DNA of 64,000 nt from Ceratodon purpureus. Lineage: Eukaryota > Streptophyta > Bryopsida > Pseudoditrichales > Ditrichaceae. Position 1 is the first letter of the stretch. Each line of letters begins with the position of its first letter. Position numbers and translations under genes: made by a program. Positions 48,192 to 60,391 of the stretch are shown here, one piece after another. The notes under the pieces are model-generated. The model saw only the letters and a program-made list of their open reading frames with translations, was not told where the DNA came from and did no database searches. The DNA is taken from contig CM026432.1 in NCBI GenBank assembly GCA_014871385.1, positions 4,265,271-4,329,270 on the forward strand, read 5' to 3'.

Positions 48192-50935
48192 AAAAGTAAC
48201 CTTACTGTGAGAGATTTTGAATTTGTAATTGATACTCATTTACAATTGTCCAGCTGTATATTTGATTTGCTTGCACGTGATTGCTAGGTAATGGTTTGGG
48301 TTGAAACCTGTTTGATTTCTTTGCAATCTTTATCAAACTAAGTAGTGGACTGGCAGAATTTTGCACAGGTTGGATTTCAACTGAAGTTCAAAGTATCTGA
48401 TGTAATTACATTCAAAGTAATCGATTCAAAATATGTCCACTGGTAGACCAACTCACAGTGACTAGATGAACCTCAGTACTGTTTGATCCCCCATTTGATG
48501 GAGTAATAACAAGATGCTCTGGTTTTCTCAAACATATCGTCTGGTTTCTCAAACAATTTCGCTTTCGAATATGCAATTGATTTCTCCCGTGCTTACTAGC
48601 CAATTTTGGGACTTTCGATGTTTCTGTTCTGTTGTATATAACGATTTTCCTGTACTGGAACAATAAATTGCGACTGTGAACCCAAATATCACCTCGGCCG
48701 CAGTGTGCAACATTCATGCTGATCATAGTAACGTCCGTTGTGACGTCAGTTTGGAAGTATGCACGATGAACAGTTGAAGGGTACAGTACATTTGCATGTA
48801 CAGTATCTTAAATGTTTTCTCCTTGGAGATTAACACCAGTTCAACCCGATCATGAGGAATGGACCATGAGTTATGAAATTTTTAGCATTAACTTCCGCTA
48901 CTTTACTCTACCTTAGTTGAAATTTGTTGGTTTCATGGTTATGCAACACACCTGTGCCGCCCAGAAATCCTGGAACTTTCCACATTTTCCCCCATTTTTT
49001 GTCATTTTGGCACTGGTGCTGATTGTGCGCCAAGAACATCGTGATGTTTGATTAACAGACTTCTCAGCACAATCACCAGATATAAGGAGTCAACCTAAGT
49101 ATGGACCCGGAGAGACGAAGTAAAGAATCTGACTCCAGTAGTTGAATCTTCAGTTTTTGGGACCCGAAAACCAGCCTTGTCTTTTCTGTACCACATACGC
49201 CAAAACCAGTGCTCACATAGAAATATAGAAGTTTTCAAGTATTTTTGGGAGCCACATGAATGTTGTCAAACAGTGCTAGCGCCTCCTTTTCAAGGGGAGC
49301 ACAATTAAATGAATGGCAAGTTCTCTGAAAAATGCTGGTCATATCGCGGCACAAATCCTCAAGGGTTGGTAGATATAGTTAATATAGTTAATGCACCTTC
49401 GACTGTTCATCGCTCGCATACTTCCAAGGCTCCAAGCCAATCAAGTTACCTGCACTCGATGTTTCCGACTAATGCATCATTCAACTCACGGCACAAGTAA
49501 CTCCAAATGCTGCATTCTAGCACTGTACCGGTATAGAAATGGCCTACCCCACGTTCACCGTCAGCATCACCATCAGCACAGACCAAACAGTTTCGGCACG
49601 TCATATAGCGCTCTAGTACTTGTCCTCTTATTTCCCATTGCATCCTCTACCTGCTTATGACTTGCAGCAAGCTGCTGATTTCTACCTTCAACATCCTTCA
49701 CAGCTTCTGTTGCACACTTATTCACACCTTAACAGAGACACTAGAGAAAGGGCACATTTGGGAAGCATTCCAGTGTCTGACCTCCATACTTCCAACGTAG
49801 GCATAGAGAATTTGGATCGGAAAGGTCCAGGTATAGAAGTGAGTACACCGAAACCAAAAGTCTGCCACGTCGTTTTAGCTGGAATTCCCATCCCATTTTC
49901 AGTTCAATCGTCTACACAAGCCTCAAGGCAATTAGTCATGGCCATGGACTACCCGGTGGGCGGAGCTGCGGCTGTAGTACAGCAGCAACTGCATTTGCAG
50001 GACCCAACCACTACTGGCCTGCTGGATGGGGAGTTTCCAAGACTACACTCGGCCTTGACGTTGAGTCGTCGCGAGGTGGATGCGCTCGGCGGCTCACACC
50101 TCCCTCGCGCTGGACATGTACGAGCTCGTGAAGCTCACGCTGAAAATCTAGCTCCACTCTTCATTGCCGCCAACGCCATCCCAGATGCAGCTCTGGAATG
50201 AACCGTATGGACAGTGAAGACAGACCCAAATAATACTCTCATTTGCAACTGCAGTACTTTGCTTCCGACACAATCTGCAGCTTGCACCGAATGAATCAGG
50301 TACTGTGCCGACTTTGCGCGCACCGAAGGTATTTTTCTGTGATGTAGGGGTGGCTGATCATGAGTCTTCGTGAGTAGTAGAAGTTGAACTTAATACAGAG
50401 AGGACCAGTCCCTCTACTTGTATGATCCTTTTCAAGTGTTATGTGGATCAGGGTCCTTATAAATTCAGAGCAGGTACTAGATCTTGATACTAGACACAAT
50501 TATATCCTTGCTTACTTTCTACTACTGGTACAACGTATTAGTGGCCCCTCTCTCAGATTTTCTTAGATAGGTGCTAGTTCGAGTCGGTTGTCCATGAGCA
50601 AACTGGACTTCTGTATGGTTTTTTATCTTTCCTTTGTGCTGGCAAAATAAAAACTATGAAAATATATGTTTGTGATCAGTAACAGTAAATACCGCTATGT
50701 ATTCCAAAGCAAAATAACGTAGATACTGTAATGATCTGTGAAGGAAGTCGAGTCTTAAAGTGCCATGTAACAGATTGTTTTCAAGTGTACTGTAAATAAT
50801 AAGCTGTGCAGTCTGACGGTGTCTTGAAAATCAAACCATGAACTGGCGTGACTGCAGGTTGTAGTTAATTGTTATGCAGAACATGACCTTTTTAACGAAA
50901 TGTAGAGGTGGGATGTCGAGGATGCACTTTTGGTA

Positions 50936-50982
50936 AGTGCAAACGCAATGCAAATCAATAAGTGCAAACGCAATGCAAAACT
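50936..50982 (+). repeat. 24-bp tandem duplication
   Basis: The unit AAGTGCAAACGCAATGCAAA plus four bases occurs twice in tandem near 50,936-50,980. Non-coding. Confidence 0.8.
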
Positions 50983-51394
50983 TGACGTCAACTAATTCTA
51001 TGTTAAACTCAGGCGATGATTGATCTTTTGAAACACCTCCACCAGATAACTTCATGAGGCACCTTGGAAGACTGGGAACAAGACAAATCTTACAGTGTTA
51101 CCCTGGCTTTCTACAGGTTCCTTATCATTTTCTTAGTAATGTTTCCATATTCTAGTTCCCTATTCTCGTTCTGTTTATTTCACATTACTACATTCAATGA
51201 ACTAAATCATAGATAAAATTGTTCAAAGAAATAGATATAGATTCCTGTGACTTCAACATCCGTACATCCTACATCTAAGGTAGTTTGGAAATCAGTTATT
51301 GAATTATCAATGTAATTAAAAAAATCAACTTCAATAGCAAAATTTGGAATTAATTTTGAATTTAGACAAAGTGTATCAGACTATTGTAATGCAT

Positions 51395-51655
51395 TTCCTT
51401 GCTCTTACACAAAGGATACATGTGTAACATTGTAATATAATAACTATTGTAATGCATTTTACACATGACTTTGTATATCTGCATAGCCACATAAAAGAAT
51501 CTTTTTTGTTATTTTGTTGATAATAATGGAAGAATTGATTGTTGATTCCAGATCCCCAATTGTTTTCCACTCTGAGACAGTCTTTCAACTCAAACAGTTT
51601 TATAAAACACATCCTCGTTGACACTTTTCCTTGCTCTTACACAAAGGATACATGT
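51395..51655 (+). repeat. Pair of identical 29-bp direct repeats, 232 bp apart
   Basis: The block starting TTCCTTGCTCTTACACAAAG is present at 51,395-51,423 and 51,627-51,655 without mismatch. TATTGTAATGCATTT is also duplicated in between (51,382 and about 51,444). This could be the edges of a small insertion. Confidence 0.85.
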
Positions 51656-53894
51656 TAAGAATCCTCAAAAATTATATGAGTTATTTGGTTTAATTTATAG
51701 ACTGCTGCTTTGTTTACTGATTTCACGTATTGTCTGCTAAAATAGTTATTTGATTTTATAAGTAGTCTGATACTTCGTGATTTGATCAGAACTCAAACAC
51801 AGTTACCTTGTGCATTACTTTTCATTTGCTACTTCACATCACCAACTAGCACGAAAGTTACATCACGTCAAAAGTCCTTGCACGAGACTACAAGTCTCCT
51901 TCGAGTCAAAAAAGATTGCTATTGTGACACCGAACAAGAACTAACAAGACTAGGTAACTAAAACCTACCAAGAGCTCCAAAGCTTGCAGCACTAGCGTTA
52001 TAACCGACTGCACCAACCAGACACCCGCCGATACTATGGTGATATCCGTATTGAGGTGGACCATCCCAAAAAAAACCCAAACCCCGGATATCAATTCTGC
52101 CCATGCAGGAACCTACTACCAATCTCCAATCAGGAAAACTCGTCCATTTCCATCCATTACCACAATAAATTATATCATTTCTTATTGGGTCCCATCACCA
52201 AAAGAAAGAGAATTTCAATGCACTTTAGGACACATTTTTGGGACACCACATAAATAAGTTATAAATTCTCAGATGGGTGTTCTAGGTATGCCTAATTCCG
52301 GCTGTAGACTTTCATGTTTACATGATGCACATTCTTGTCACCTTCATCTATTCTTTCCTAAAGATTTTTGTAGATTTGCAGAGGTTGGAAGCAAGTACAG
52401 GCCCAAGTTTATGACAATGTTTGATTGGGAATCACACCCATTCAAGATTTTCATTTCCAAACCACCGAATTCAAATATGTTATCAAATGAGGTACAATGA
52501 TTAGCATGTGGGAAAAAGAAACTAATCAAAGAATAAAAGAAAAAAGTGATCAAATCTACATTCAATATGTGTTGTTTTGGTTGGGAGTCAAATTGGTTGC
52601 AAAGAAACTTGCCTACTTTTGGCTATACAAGATTTTTAGGAAACCTTACAAAATTAATAGACATTCACGGTAAGGATGTATACCTCTCAAGCATAAAATT
52701 TCAGGCCAACATTGAAGGTTGAGGAGTTCTAATTTCCATATGGATGAATACAAAGTGTTTTCTCTATACTATGTGGATTAGAATGTAATGAAAGCTTAAA
52801 TTTTCTCTACATCCATATAGAAATCTCAACTGAGCAATCTTCTTATATACCTCTTATAGATGTAGATCAAATTTAGATATATAAAGTGTGTTAGATTGAA
52901 ATATTAAAATTTGATTTCAAAATTTGGTCATTGATATTAAAATGCTACGAAATGCTTGCTAAATCTTCAACAACAAAAAATGATTGAAATTGAAATTTTA
53001 CAATAAAAATCATATTTGATTTGGATTCTTTTTACTAATTTTTTTTGAGTTTTTTAAATTAAATTTTTGGCGAAGAAAACTCAACCAACTTTAAATGAAA
53101 TCATCATTTCAACAATGGTTAAAAATGGTTCCAATTTCTAAGTTCTCATAAAAATTAACATGGTTTTTGCGGCTTCCTTGTTTCACTTACTAATTATTAT
53201 TGATATAAATCTTTACAAATTTGTGTCAAATTGAATACAAGTATAAACAATGTGCATTGTTTTCCTAGGCATTGTCTCTATTTGTTGTTATACCCCTTTG
53301 CATTAACCCTAAAGTCAAAATGAGCCTTAGGAGGGTTGATTTGACTTTCGTTAGTCTCTTAGTTAAGGTAAGGGTGCTAAGAACCGCACAAATTTCAGGT
53401 TGGCATACTTATGACAGTGGTGTAAAATTTTAATTATTTTTTGATGGTTTGCAAAGCTAGTGCAAATCTATTCCAAAAATATATATTTTTTGAGTAATTA
53501 ATCAGAAGTAAATATATATTTTACTCAAAAAAAATTTTAAAGTAATTACTCAAAAAAAAATTTAAAGTAAATTTTACTAATTTCTTTTTGAGTAATCCTA
53601 TAATTTCCTATGAATTTCTGAATGTAGAATCATAGGCAGGCCATTAACCAAACATAGAGTAGTGACATTCATGAAAGGTTGGATTACGAAATTAGATCAT
53701 TTATGTACCAATTAATCAGAAGTACTCAATTTTTCTAGGCATGGATGGAATTAGAGCACCATCGGACACTTTCTGAAAAACAGAGTGGACAAGTCTCAGG
53801 CACCATATCTTGCAGCCTACTCGACCCGTGCGGTTTTGAGAGCCTCTACCCTACTAAATTAAGATCGTATGAAGTTGATTTTTTTGCAAATCGT

Positions 53895-54020
53895 GGAGTT
53901 TTTCCATACCTTTCCAACAAGACTATCCATGCTTCAAAATTCCTCATAATTTAGGAGGTATTTGCAATCAAAGTTTGAAAACACTATTAGGGCATGCTAA
54001 AATCTGCCCAAAATTGCAAT
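53895..54020 (+). repeat. Dispersed repeat family, copy at 53.9 kb
   Basis: About 120 bp containing CTTCAAAATTCCT, TTTAGGAG, TCAAAGTTTGAAAACAC and TATTAGGGCATGCT is shared, with roughly 10-15% differences by eye, with 54,741-54,865. Confidence 0.85.
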
Positions 54021-54281
54021 AACTAAATTGGTTGTTAAGTAAAGTGACTCTAGTTGTGGTTAGCTGTAAAGGTGGGAACATATCATTTTTGTGATTTTGT
54101 ATGGGAAGCGATAGTGTTTTTTTCTTCACTACAGTAACTACAATGGTTTAGGAGTGATGTGACTACAGATGTTGTAGTGTGGTGGAGGTGGGAACATATT
54201 ATTTTGGTGTGCTAGTTTGGGAAGTGATGGTTTATTTTCACATCAAAAACCCCAGCACCTGGTCCGAAATGACCTTAAACT

Positions 54282-54420
54282 AGCAGATGAGGGTGGGTAA
54301 AAGGAGGGGCTTAAAGCTCCCAAAAGCCAACCATGAGGTCTCCTGTTCGAACCCTTTGCAAATACTCGATGTTGCATACGCCTCACCACCTGATGCAGTG
54401 CTATTGGAATGGGATTTGAA
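54282..54420 (+). mobile_element. Possible tRNA-derived SINE fragment
   Basis: TAGCAGATGAGGG at 54,281 resembles an RNA polymerase III A box, and TGTTCGAACCC at 54,344-54,354 matches a B box, with the spacing allowed in SINEs. GAGGTCTCCTGTTCGAACCC is the kind of sequence found in plant Au-like SINEs. No cloverleaf can be folded over it, so it is not a tRNA gene. The 3' limit is unknown. Confidence 0.35.
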
Positions 54421-54427
54421 CCGGGTG

Positions 54428-54481
54428 CATGCTATCGGGATGGGATTTGAGTGGCATGCTATCGGGATGGGATTTGAGTGG
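54428..54481 (+). repeat. 27-bp perfect tandem duplication
   Basis: CATGCTATCGGGATGGGATT and the next seven bases are repeated once at 54,428-54,454 and 54,455-54,481. An imperfect inverted match (CAAATCCCAT) follows near 54,510. Confidence 0.9.
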
Positions 54482-54740
54482 TTTGAACTCAAATCATGCA
54501 CTTAGTTCAAATCCCATCCAAACATTTTTGGAGATTATATAGGACTAATGTTTTTGGCTTCTAAAATCTGAGCCTAGTATTTCCAAAGATTAATAGGACT
54601 GATGTTTTTGGTTGGGCCACCCGATGTGGCCCTTCTTAACCCCTAAAGTTGAAATTGACCCGATTAGGGTCGATTTTGGTTTGATCAAGCTCTCTGTTAC
54701 TAAATATAAATGGCATCAAGTTAATTTCTTTCACGTATTG

Positions 54741-54865
54741 TAGAGTTTTTCCATACCTTTTCAACAAGAACATTCAAGCTTCAAAATTCCTTATACTTTA
54801 GGAGATATTTGCAGTCAAAGTTTGAAAACACTATTAGGGCATGCTGAAATTTGCCCGAAAGTGCA
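54741..54865 (+). repeat. Dispersed repeat family, copy at 54.8 kb
   Basis: Direct-orientation partner of 53,895-54,020, about 850 bp downstream. Upstream of both copies lies a TTAACCC-TAAAGT block (about 53,302 and 54,637), so the shared unit is longer but has suffered different deletions. Confidence 0.85.
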
Positions 54866-55261
54866 GTATATGCTCATTTATTCTCCAAATCTGCCCAAAA
54901 TTAATTAGATTATAGAAACCTCAAAAATTCACCAAAAATTGAGAGTTTACTTTTTTTCAAGTTTTTTTTGTATATATGTAAATAAAATTTTGACGCATGA
55001 TCTCACCTATGGAATTTCTATCCAACACTTCCATATGCCTTTTCTACTATCAAAGACCAGCCTTTGTATTTGAATTTCACCATATGTCCATGTGAAAAAT
55101 CTAGCATTTATTTAGGTTTTATAGATTGTATGAGGGTAAAAAGTGCATGAACATATAATTAATCCATATAGAAATAAAAATTTGAAGAGCCTCAAGTCAA
55201 ATTTAATTTTTGAAATTGATTTTTTTGCTCACGAAACACTTCAAAACTATTTTGCAACAAT

Positions 55262-55375
55262 CCTGAGAAAAACTTTTTTTCCAACTTTAAACATTATGAT
55301 CTCACAAACGGTAAGGAGTTTGAATTTAAGATTTGGAGTACATATACATGTACAAGCAAGGTACTAGATCCTACC
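55262..55375 (+). repeat. Inverted repeat family, plus-oriented copy
   Basis: AAACTTTTTTTCCAACTTT, ATGATCTCACAAACGGTAAG and AAGATTTGGAGTACATATA occur here. The reverse complement of 56,435-56,548 has the same order of blocks with moderate divergence, so translated open frames in both places look alike (KTFFPTLN). This is repeat DNA, not a gene family. Confidence 0.75.
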
Positions 55376-56323
55376 GTTGTTTTCTTCCAAAGTACATCAA
55401 AATTTGAAAACTTACACCTTGTATTAAAAGAGGCCAAATTGAGGGCTTTTGACTCTTTTGAGGCCTTTCAACTTTAGAAATTAATTGAAAGTAAACTCTC
55501 AATTAAAAATTTGAGAAAACTTTGTCACCCAACTTACTAATAATTTTTAATGTTTTCCTTATTGAATTTACTTACTGTAAAATCTTTACTAAAAATATTA
55601 TTTGTTTTTTTTAATAATAATTACTATTAATACATTGATATGTAATTTTTTTATAATAGAGGTCAATTAAAACAAAGCCATCTCAAAAAAATGTGAAAAT
55701 AACATTATTTATAATGACTGGTGCAAGATTTTAATAAACTAGTCTGGAATGAATTACATTGTTCTTAGATCTATATTTATTATTAGCTCATAATAAATCT
55801 AAACAAACATTTGAGAAATAAATACATAATAGTAAAAAAGATGTACACCATTTAAAGAAAAAAGTCTACACTAAGTATTGAATATACATATAGTAAACAT
55901 CTTAAAATTTTACCACTTAACATTTGATGTCCAAATAGCCAATAAGTAACCAAATCAAAAATTAAAAATTGTCCTTCAAACTTTCATTATTATAAATATC
56001 TTGATTGGATGCAATTAGAGAAGAAAAAGGAATTGTAACTACTAAATGCCAATGCAATCAATAATATTCATTTCCAAAACTACCTGAAATCAAATGAATC
56101 ATTAAAAGATTCCAAAAAGAGAATCGTATTGTGGACTAAGAGAGAGAAGAAAGTCCACCCTAAGACAATGATAGGTTTAAGTGCATGTAAGAAGTTATTA
56201 CTTATTGAAAAAGGTTTAAACGACAAATTCTATTTTAAGTTTAAATATTTAAATAATATTGTATTGAATTTCTAAATTATACCAAAAATAGGTTCATTTA
56301 GCTTAAGTCACAGCTAATTTAGC

Positions 56324-57171
56324 TTAACCCCTAAACGGCGAAGGGTGTTTTTGCTCAAAACTGCCTCCAAATAGTCCCTTTTGAAAGCAAGCCGGATAGT
56401 GCAAAATTGGAATCAATTTTGGTATTTCCAACCGTAAGATCTTGTATCTAACTACTACATCTATATGCCTACCAAATCTCACACTCTCATTCCTTACCCT
56501 TTGAGAGATCGTAACATTCAAAGTTGGAAAAAAAGTTTTTTTTACCCTACAAAATTGGGACATCAGTATTTTGGGGTCCAGAAAAACCATTTTTTTGAGT
56601 ATATTTGGAATGGACCTCTTTATATTCTTGTTCCTAGGTGAGTTAGGTACATGTCCACAAAATCTCATGCCCATGCAAGGTGTAGAACCTTGAGAAAATC
56701 ATCGATTTCCACAAGGGGGTATGCTGAAATTCACATACATAGGCCGTTTTTTTACAATAAAAATAGCATATGAAACATTCTTGGATTGAAAATCCAAACT
56801 GCTGAAACATGCTCTAGTGCCTCTTCTATATATTGGAATTTTTATTTTAAAAACAAACTAAAATCTCGAGTTTTGATGGAATTTCAAAGTTTCGTCTTTA
56901 GGCAGATTTGGGCAGTTTTGGGCAGTTTTGGGCGGAAATTGTTGCATTCACAGTGGCTGAGAGCCTGCCCGTGGAAGGGCGTTTTATGCTCAGAGGAGCA
57001 TAAATTTTCCTCAATTCATCCAAATTTTTTAAAAAAAATATCCCCATAAACCTCTTGAAAAAACCTTTTTCCATAAAATAATTCAAAAAATTTCAAGTAA
57101 ATTTGAATTTTTAGGAACCTGCCCAAATTTCAAAAACAACCATTCTAGGAGAATAGCCGTTTAGGGGTTAA
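56324..57171. mobile_element. Candidate TIR DNA element (~0.85 kb) bounded by TTAA
   Basis: TTAACCCCTAAACGGC at 56,324-56,339 is repeated as its reverse complement at 57,156-57,171. Read as TTAA plus a 12-bp inverted repeat starting CCCC, the ends look like piggyBac-type termini, but the palindromic TTAA also allows TTA/TAA duplications of other superfamilies. There is no transposase inside, so it would be non-autonomous. It contains the inverted repeat copy at 56,435-56,548 and a short GGGCAGTTTT tandem at about 56,910-56,933. Confidence 0.55.
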
Positions 57172-57506
57172 AGCAAAGAAAATTGAAACTTTGGCCGGTA
57201 GAAAGTGAAGATACTCCATGCAATAAATCAAAAGTGATTTGACTCCCACTAACAAGGGAAAAAAAAACAAAACAAAACAAAGAGAAGCAAAGAACATTCA
57301 CAAATAGGTATAGAATGAGAAGAGGGAATAGATCTTTACTTCCATACCTTTGTCCTGTGGGCATTGGATTGAGGGTGGATTGAACAGACACTTCATTCAG
57401 GTCGGTTTCCTTCGGAGACCGAAGTTTCTCTCTCTCTAGAATGAGAAGAGTTTATTTCCACTTTGAATACCTAAACACCCGATTTGAGTTAAACCGGGAG
57501 TCCGGG

Positions 57507-57514
57507 TATATAAA
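57507..57514 (+). promoter_or_regulatory. Strong TATA box, possibly of an LTR remnant
   Basis: TATATAAA lies in GGGTATATAAAGCGGGGACA, followed about 35 bp later by TTTGTAACCTTAATC, a layout often seen around the transcription start in plant LTRs. There is no recognised gene immediately downstream; the CGLD27 ATG is 1.3 kb away, and this could alternatively be a distal promoter for it. Confidence 0.4.
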
Positions 57515-58194
57515 GCGGGGACACACTCTGCACCATTTGTAACCTTAATCTATGAGAGCTCTCCACTTCTCTCCCAGTTCTCTGCAAATCAAAGAGTAGT
57601 CAAGTTCTTTTGACTCCAGAAACAGAAACCATGAGATAACCTCGGCGTTGAGCGCGGATGGGAGCACAAACTTCCGATTTAAGAGCTAATTTAGCTTAAC
57701 TTAGCTTAACTCAGAGCTAATTTTGCTGAAGTTAGAGCTAATTAACCAAACGTGTGAAGAAGAGCACACTCCAACACTCAATTGGCAACAAGATACTCAC
57801 TAAAACAGAGCGCTGGCGTGGCAAGTCCAGCCAAAGCCAACTTTACAGAATCTCTCCACGAATAGCAACAGCACTTCGTCCCCCGGGCCACCCCTCGCTT
57901 CCCCGGGCGCCCAGCCCATGTGTACGAACCCCAGCTTTACCTCCCTCTTCCGCCACCCCCACAACCCCGGGTCCGCCCCCCGAAACGCCGGGTCACACGC
58001 TTGAGTGCACTCCACCATCGCCCACTCCACACTCTCACATGCTCCCCCCTCCCTCGCACCTCAGTCCCCACTCCATCGCCCGGGAATTCCCCACCTGGGT
58101 CCCCCATCTCCCAACTCCTTGTGCTGGTGCCTTCCCAAAGACCCCACTCTTGGTGAATTTCGTTCTGTTTTGAAGGATCTGGAGCTCTTGCAAG

Positions 58195-58793
58195 GTGAGG
58201 CATGGTATGGGATGGGATGAGTCGTGGTTTTGAGTGCAGTGAGGTTGACGGATAGTTTTTGATTGGGAGATGAGTGTTGTTTAACCTGGGTGATTGTAGT
58301 TTTTCAGCTGGTGGTGGTGATGGTGGTTTAAAGTTGTTAGTTTTGGTGAATTTGGGGTGTTTTTATTTGGAAGATCAGGTGAGGGAAGGGATGGGATGGG
58401 ATGTGTTTGTGAGTTGAGGTTTGATGGTTTGATCGGAGTATGAGTGTTGGTGGATTTGAAGCTCTTTTATGATCGCTGGATTTTTCTTGTGAATTGTAGG
58501 TGTTTGTGGTGTTTTTTGTGTTTTTGGGATTTGTTGTTTTGGGAGTTCTGAGGTTTAGTGAGTATGTGATTGTGAGGTGGAATTGTGTGGGATGGCGTGG
58601 AGTTTTTCTCTGGCAGAGTGGGGCTGGGGTTCTGTGAGATGATTGCACTTCTTTTTGGTGGATTGGGTGGTTTGCACGGCAGAATTTTGTTTGCCAAGTT
58701 GGAGTGACGTGCTGCAGGTTTTTTCCCTTTTTATGATATTTTCTTCGTTTGTGTGTTCTCAGCTGAGAGTGAATTTTCTGTTCTCTTTTGCAG
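58195..58793 (+). other. Intron in the 5' leader of CGLD27
   Basis: Donor GCAAG/GTGAGG at 58,194/58,195 and acceptor TCTTTTGCAG at 58,793 fit plant splice consensus. The segment is T/G-rich on the plus strand like other introns here, preceded by a C-rich leader exon, and it ends 23 bp before the ATG. The long minus-strand open frame inside it (58,337-58,852) is only the complement of a T/G-rich strand. Confidence 0.65.
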
Positions 58794-58816
58794 AGTGGTA
58801 CTAGTGATTTCGGGTC

Positions 58817-60391
58817 ATGGCGACGATGCGTCTTGTGAACTGGAACGCCCACACGACTTCCTCCTCGCAGGGCACCCTGAAGCTGACATCAGAACGTTTT
58901 GCGCCCTTGGGTGGAATTAGGGTATCATGCCCGGTGCCAGATGGTTCAAAAACTAGTAGAAAATTTCGGTTTGTTGTGAGAGCGGGGCCAAAGAAAGGTG
59001 GAAACTCCGGGGACAAGGCTCGGAGGTGCATGAATCAATCTACTGTCTTCTCATTCACTCTACAGTCCTAAATAATGTAGCTCAAGCAATTTAATGTCGC
59101 ATTAATCTCAACCTGATCTGATTCCTCGAACTCATCTTGCTCATCCACATGATTGTGAGCTTGCAGATATGATCCCATGTTTGCAAGGGGCGGGAGTACT
59201 GTGGAGTGCCCAGTTCCTTGGGAGCAGCAGCCTGTGAATGAGTACCAGATGTTGAACGAGACGGGGTTGTTTGCATGGGCAACCGACCCTCTCCTGTCCT
59301 TTGGGATAAGAATCTCAGCTGTGACAGTCGGTGTTTCTGCTCTAGTTGGTTATCCTATCGTCTCCCTCAGCATCAACGCCGAGCAGGAGTTTTTGAAGTG
59401 TTGTATGGGAGCTCTTTGTGGAGGAATCCTGGCTGCCACAGTGGTCACCCTCCGCCTTTATCTGGGTTGGGCCTACATTGGCAACCGCCTCTTCAGTGCA
59501 ACAGTAGAATGTAACATCCTTCTCCCTTCCCGTAATATTTGTGCAGCCCTTCGTGCAGCCAAGTATTCTCCAGCTGCCAGTTCTATTTTACTGAACCAGG
59601 GTTTTAGGTTAAGTTGCTGCTTCATGTCCCCATGGTGTTGTTAGCCACTTGTGACTGGTCTTCACGAACTTTAGAAATCAGGTAACGCTTTAGTCTAACA
59701 TGATATTGTTTGCGTGCTGCAGATGAGGAGACTGGATGGTATGATGGTGAGGTGGGTATTCAATCTCGACGTACAGACTTTCTGAGGAACAGTAATTTCG
59801 CATGATATACAGTAAACAGCAACCGTTCGGTACTGATCCTTCCGTTGCCTTCAATTTCTGTGTGCAGGTCTGGGTGAAACCTCCTGAAGTACTGGCTCGG
59901 GATCGACTACTTGGTTCTTACAAGGTAAGTGTTGGTCAAGATAGGAAAACTTTATCCAGATTGCTTTGATGTCTCGAAAGGAGTCCTTGGCATGGTTGAA
60001 TAGTTCATGAGCACATCTGTGAAGCAAGTTTCTTTGTTCCTGCTTCATGAACATCAACTGCAGATACCTCCTGCCTGGAAACTGGAGACCAAGTCACCTC
60101 TGCTAACCATAGATGTGAAAACTCATGCAGGTCAAGCCTGCATTACTCCGGATGAAGGTCACACTGGTGGGCCTTGCCATCTCCTTGCTCAGTCTCACAG
60201 GCGCAATCTATGCACTTCCTGGACCTCCACCCCACATTGAGCCTGCAGAGGACATGGCCCAGACTTTCAACAGAACCTCCAAACTCACCTACAGTGATTC
60301 AGCAGCTCGCCGTTACGAACCTGAAGCATTTGCCGGAGAGGACGATCTCTCCAGTGTCGCCACACCCACGCTGTTCGACTACTGCCAATGA
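58817..60391 (+). CDS. CGLD27: CGLD27-like plastid membrane protein (DUF1230 family)
   Basis: Five exons (58,817-59,025, 59,167-59,510, 59,723-59,751, 59,868-59,924, 60,131-60,391) give 299 aa, all phases compatible. CGLD27 is a chloroplast protein conserved in green algae, plants and diatoms, linked to iron homeostasis and photosynthesis under iron limitation; its biochemical activity is not known to me. The first ~65 residues are rich in Thr/Ser/Arg, like a transit peptide. The conserved part starts CPVPWEQQPVNEYQML and includes WATDPLLSFGIRI, two hydrophobic segments (VTVGVSALVGYPIVSLSI, ALCGGILAATVVTLRLYLGW), YEETGWYDGEVWVKPPEVLA, SYKVKPALLRMK, and a third hydrophobic segment before ALPGPPP. 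This order is diagnostic of the family. The ATG at 58,817 is the first after the leader intron. Confidence 0.93.

Larger units (their letters stand above)
48192..58193. other. 10-kb gene-poor region with transposon remnants
   Basis: 48.2-49.2 kb is probable 3' region of ABCB26. 49.3-50.5 kb has ordinary composition and an open frame at 49,620-50,201 that I could not support. 50.5-53.7 kb is AT-rich with small duplications. 53.3-57.2 kb is a patchwork of related repeats, a possible SINE and a TIR element. 57.4-57.7 kb may be an LTR fragment. 57.8-58.19 kb is C-rich, probable leader of CGLD27. Confidence 0.5.

Noticed and set aside
54282..54360. tRNA gene suggested by a GTTCGAA loop
   Set aside because: No acceptor stem or cloverleaf can be formed; kept only as a possible SINE.
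58337..58852. 171-codon minus-strand open frame rich in Pro, His and Asn
   Set aside because: It is the complement of the T/G-rich CGLD27 leader intron and overlaps the real start; no similarity to proteins.
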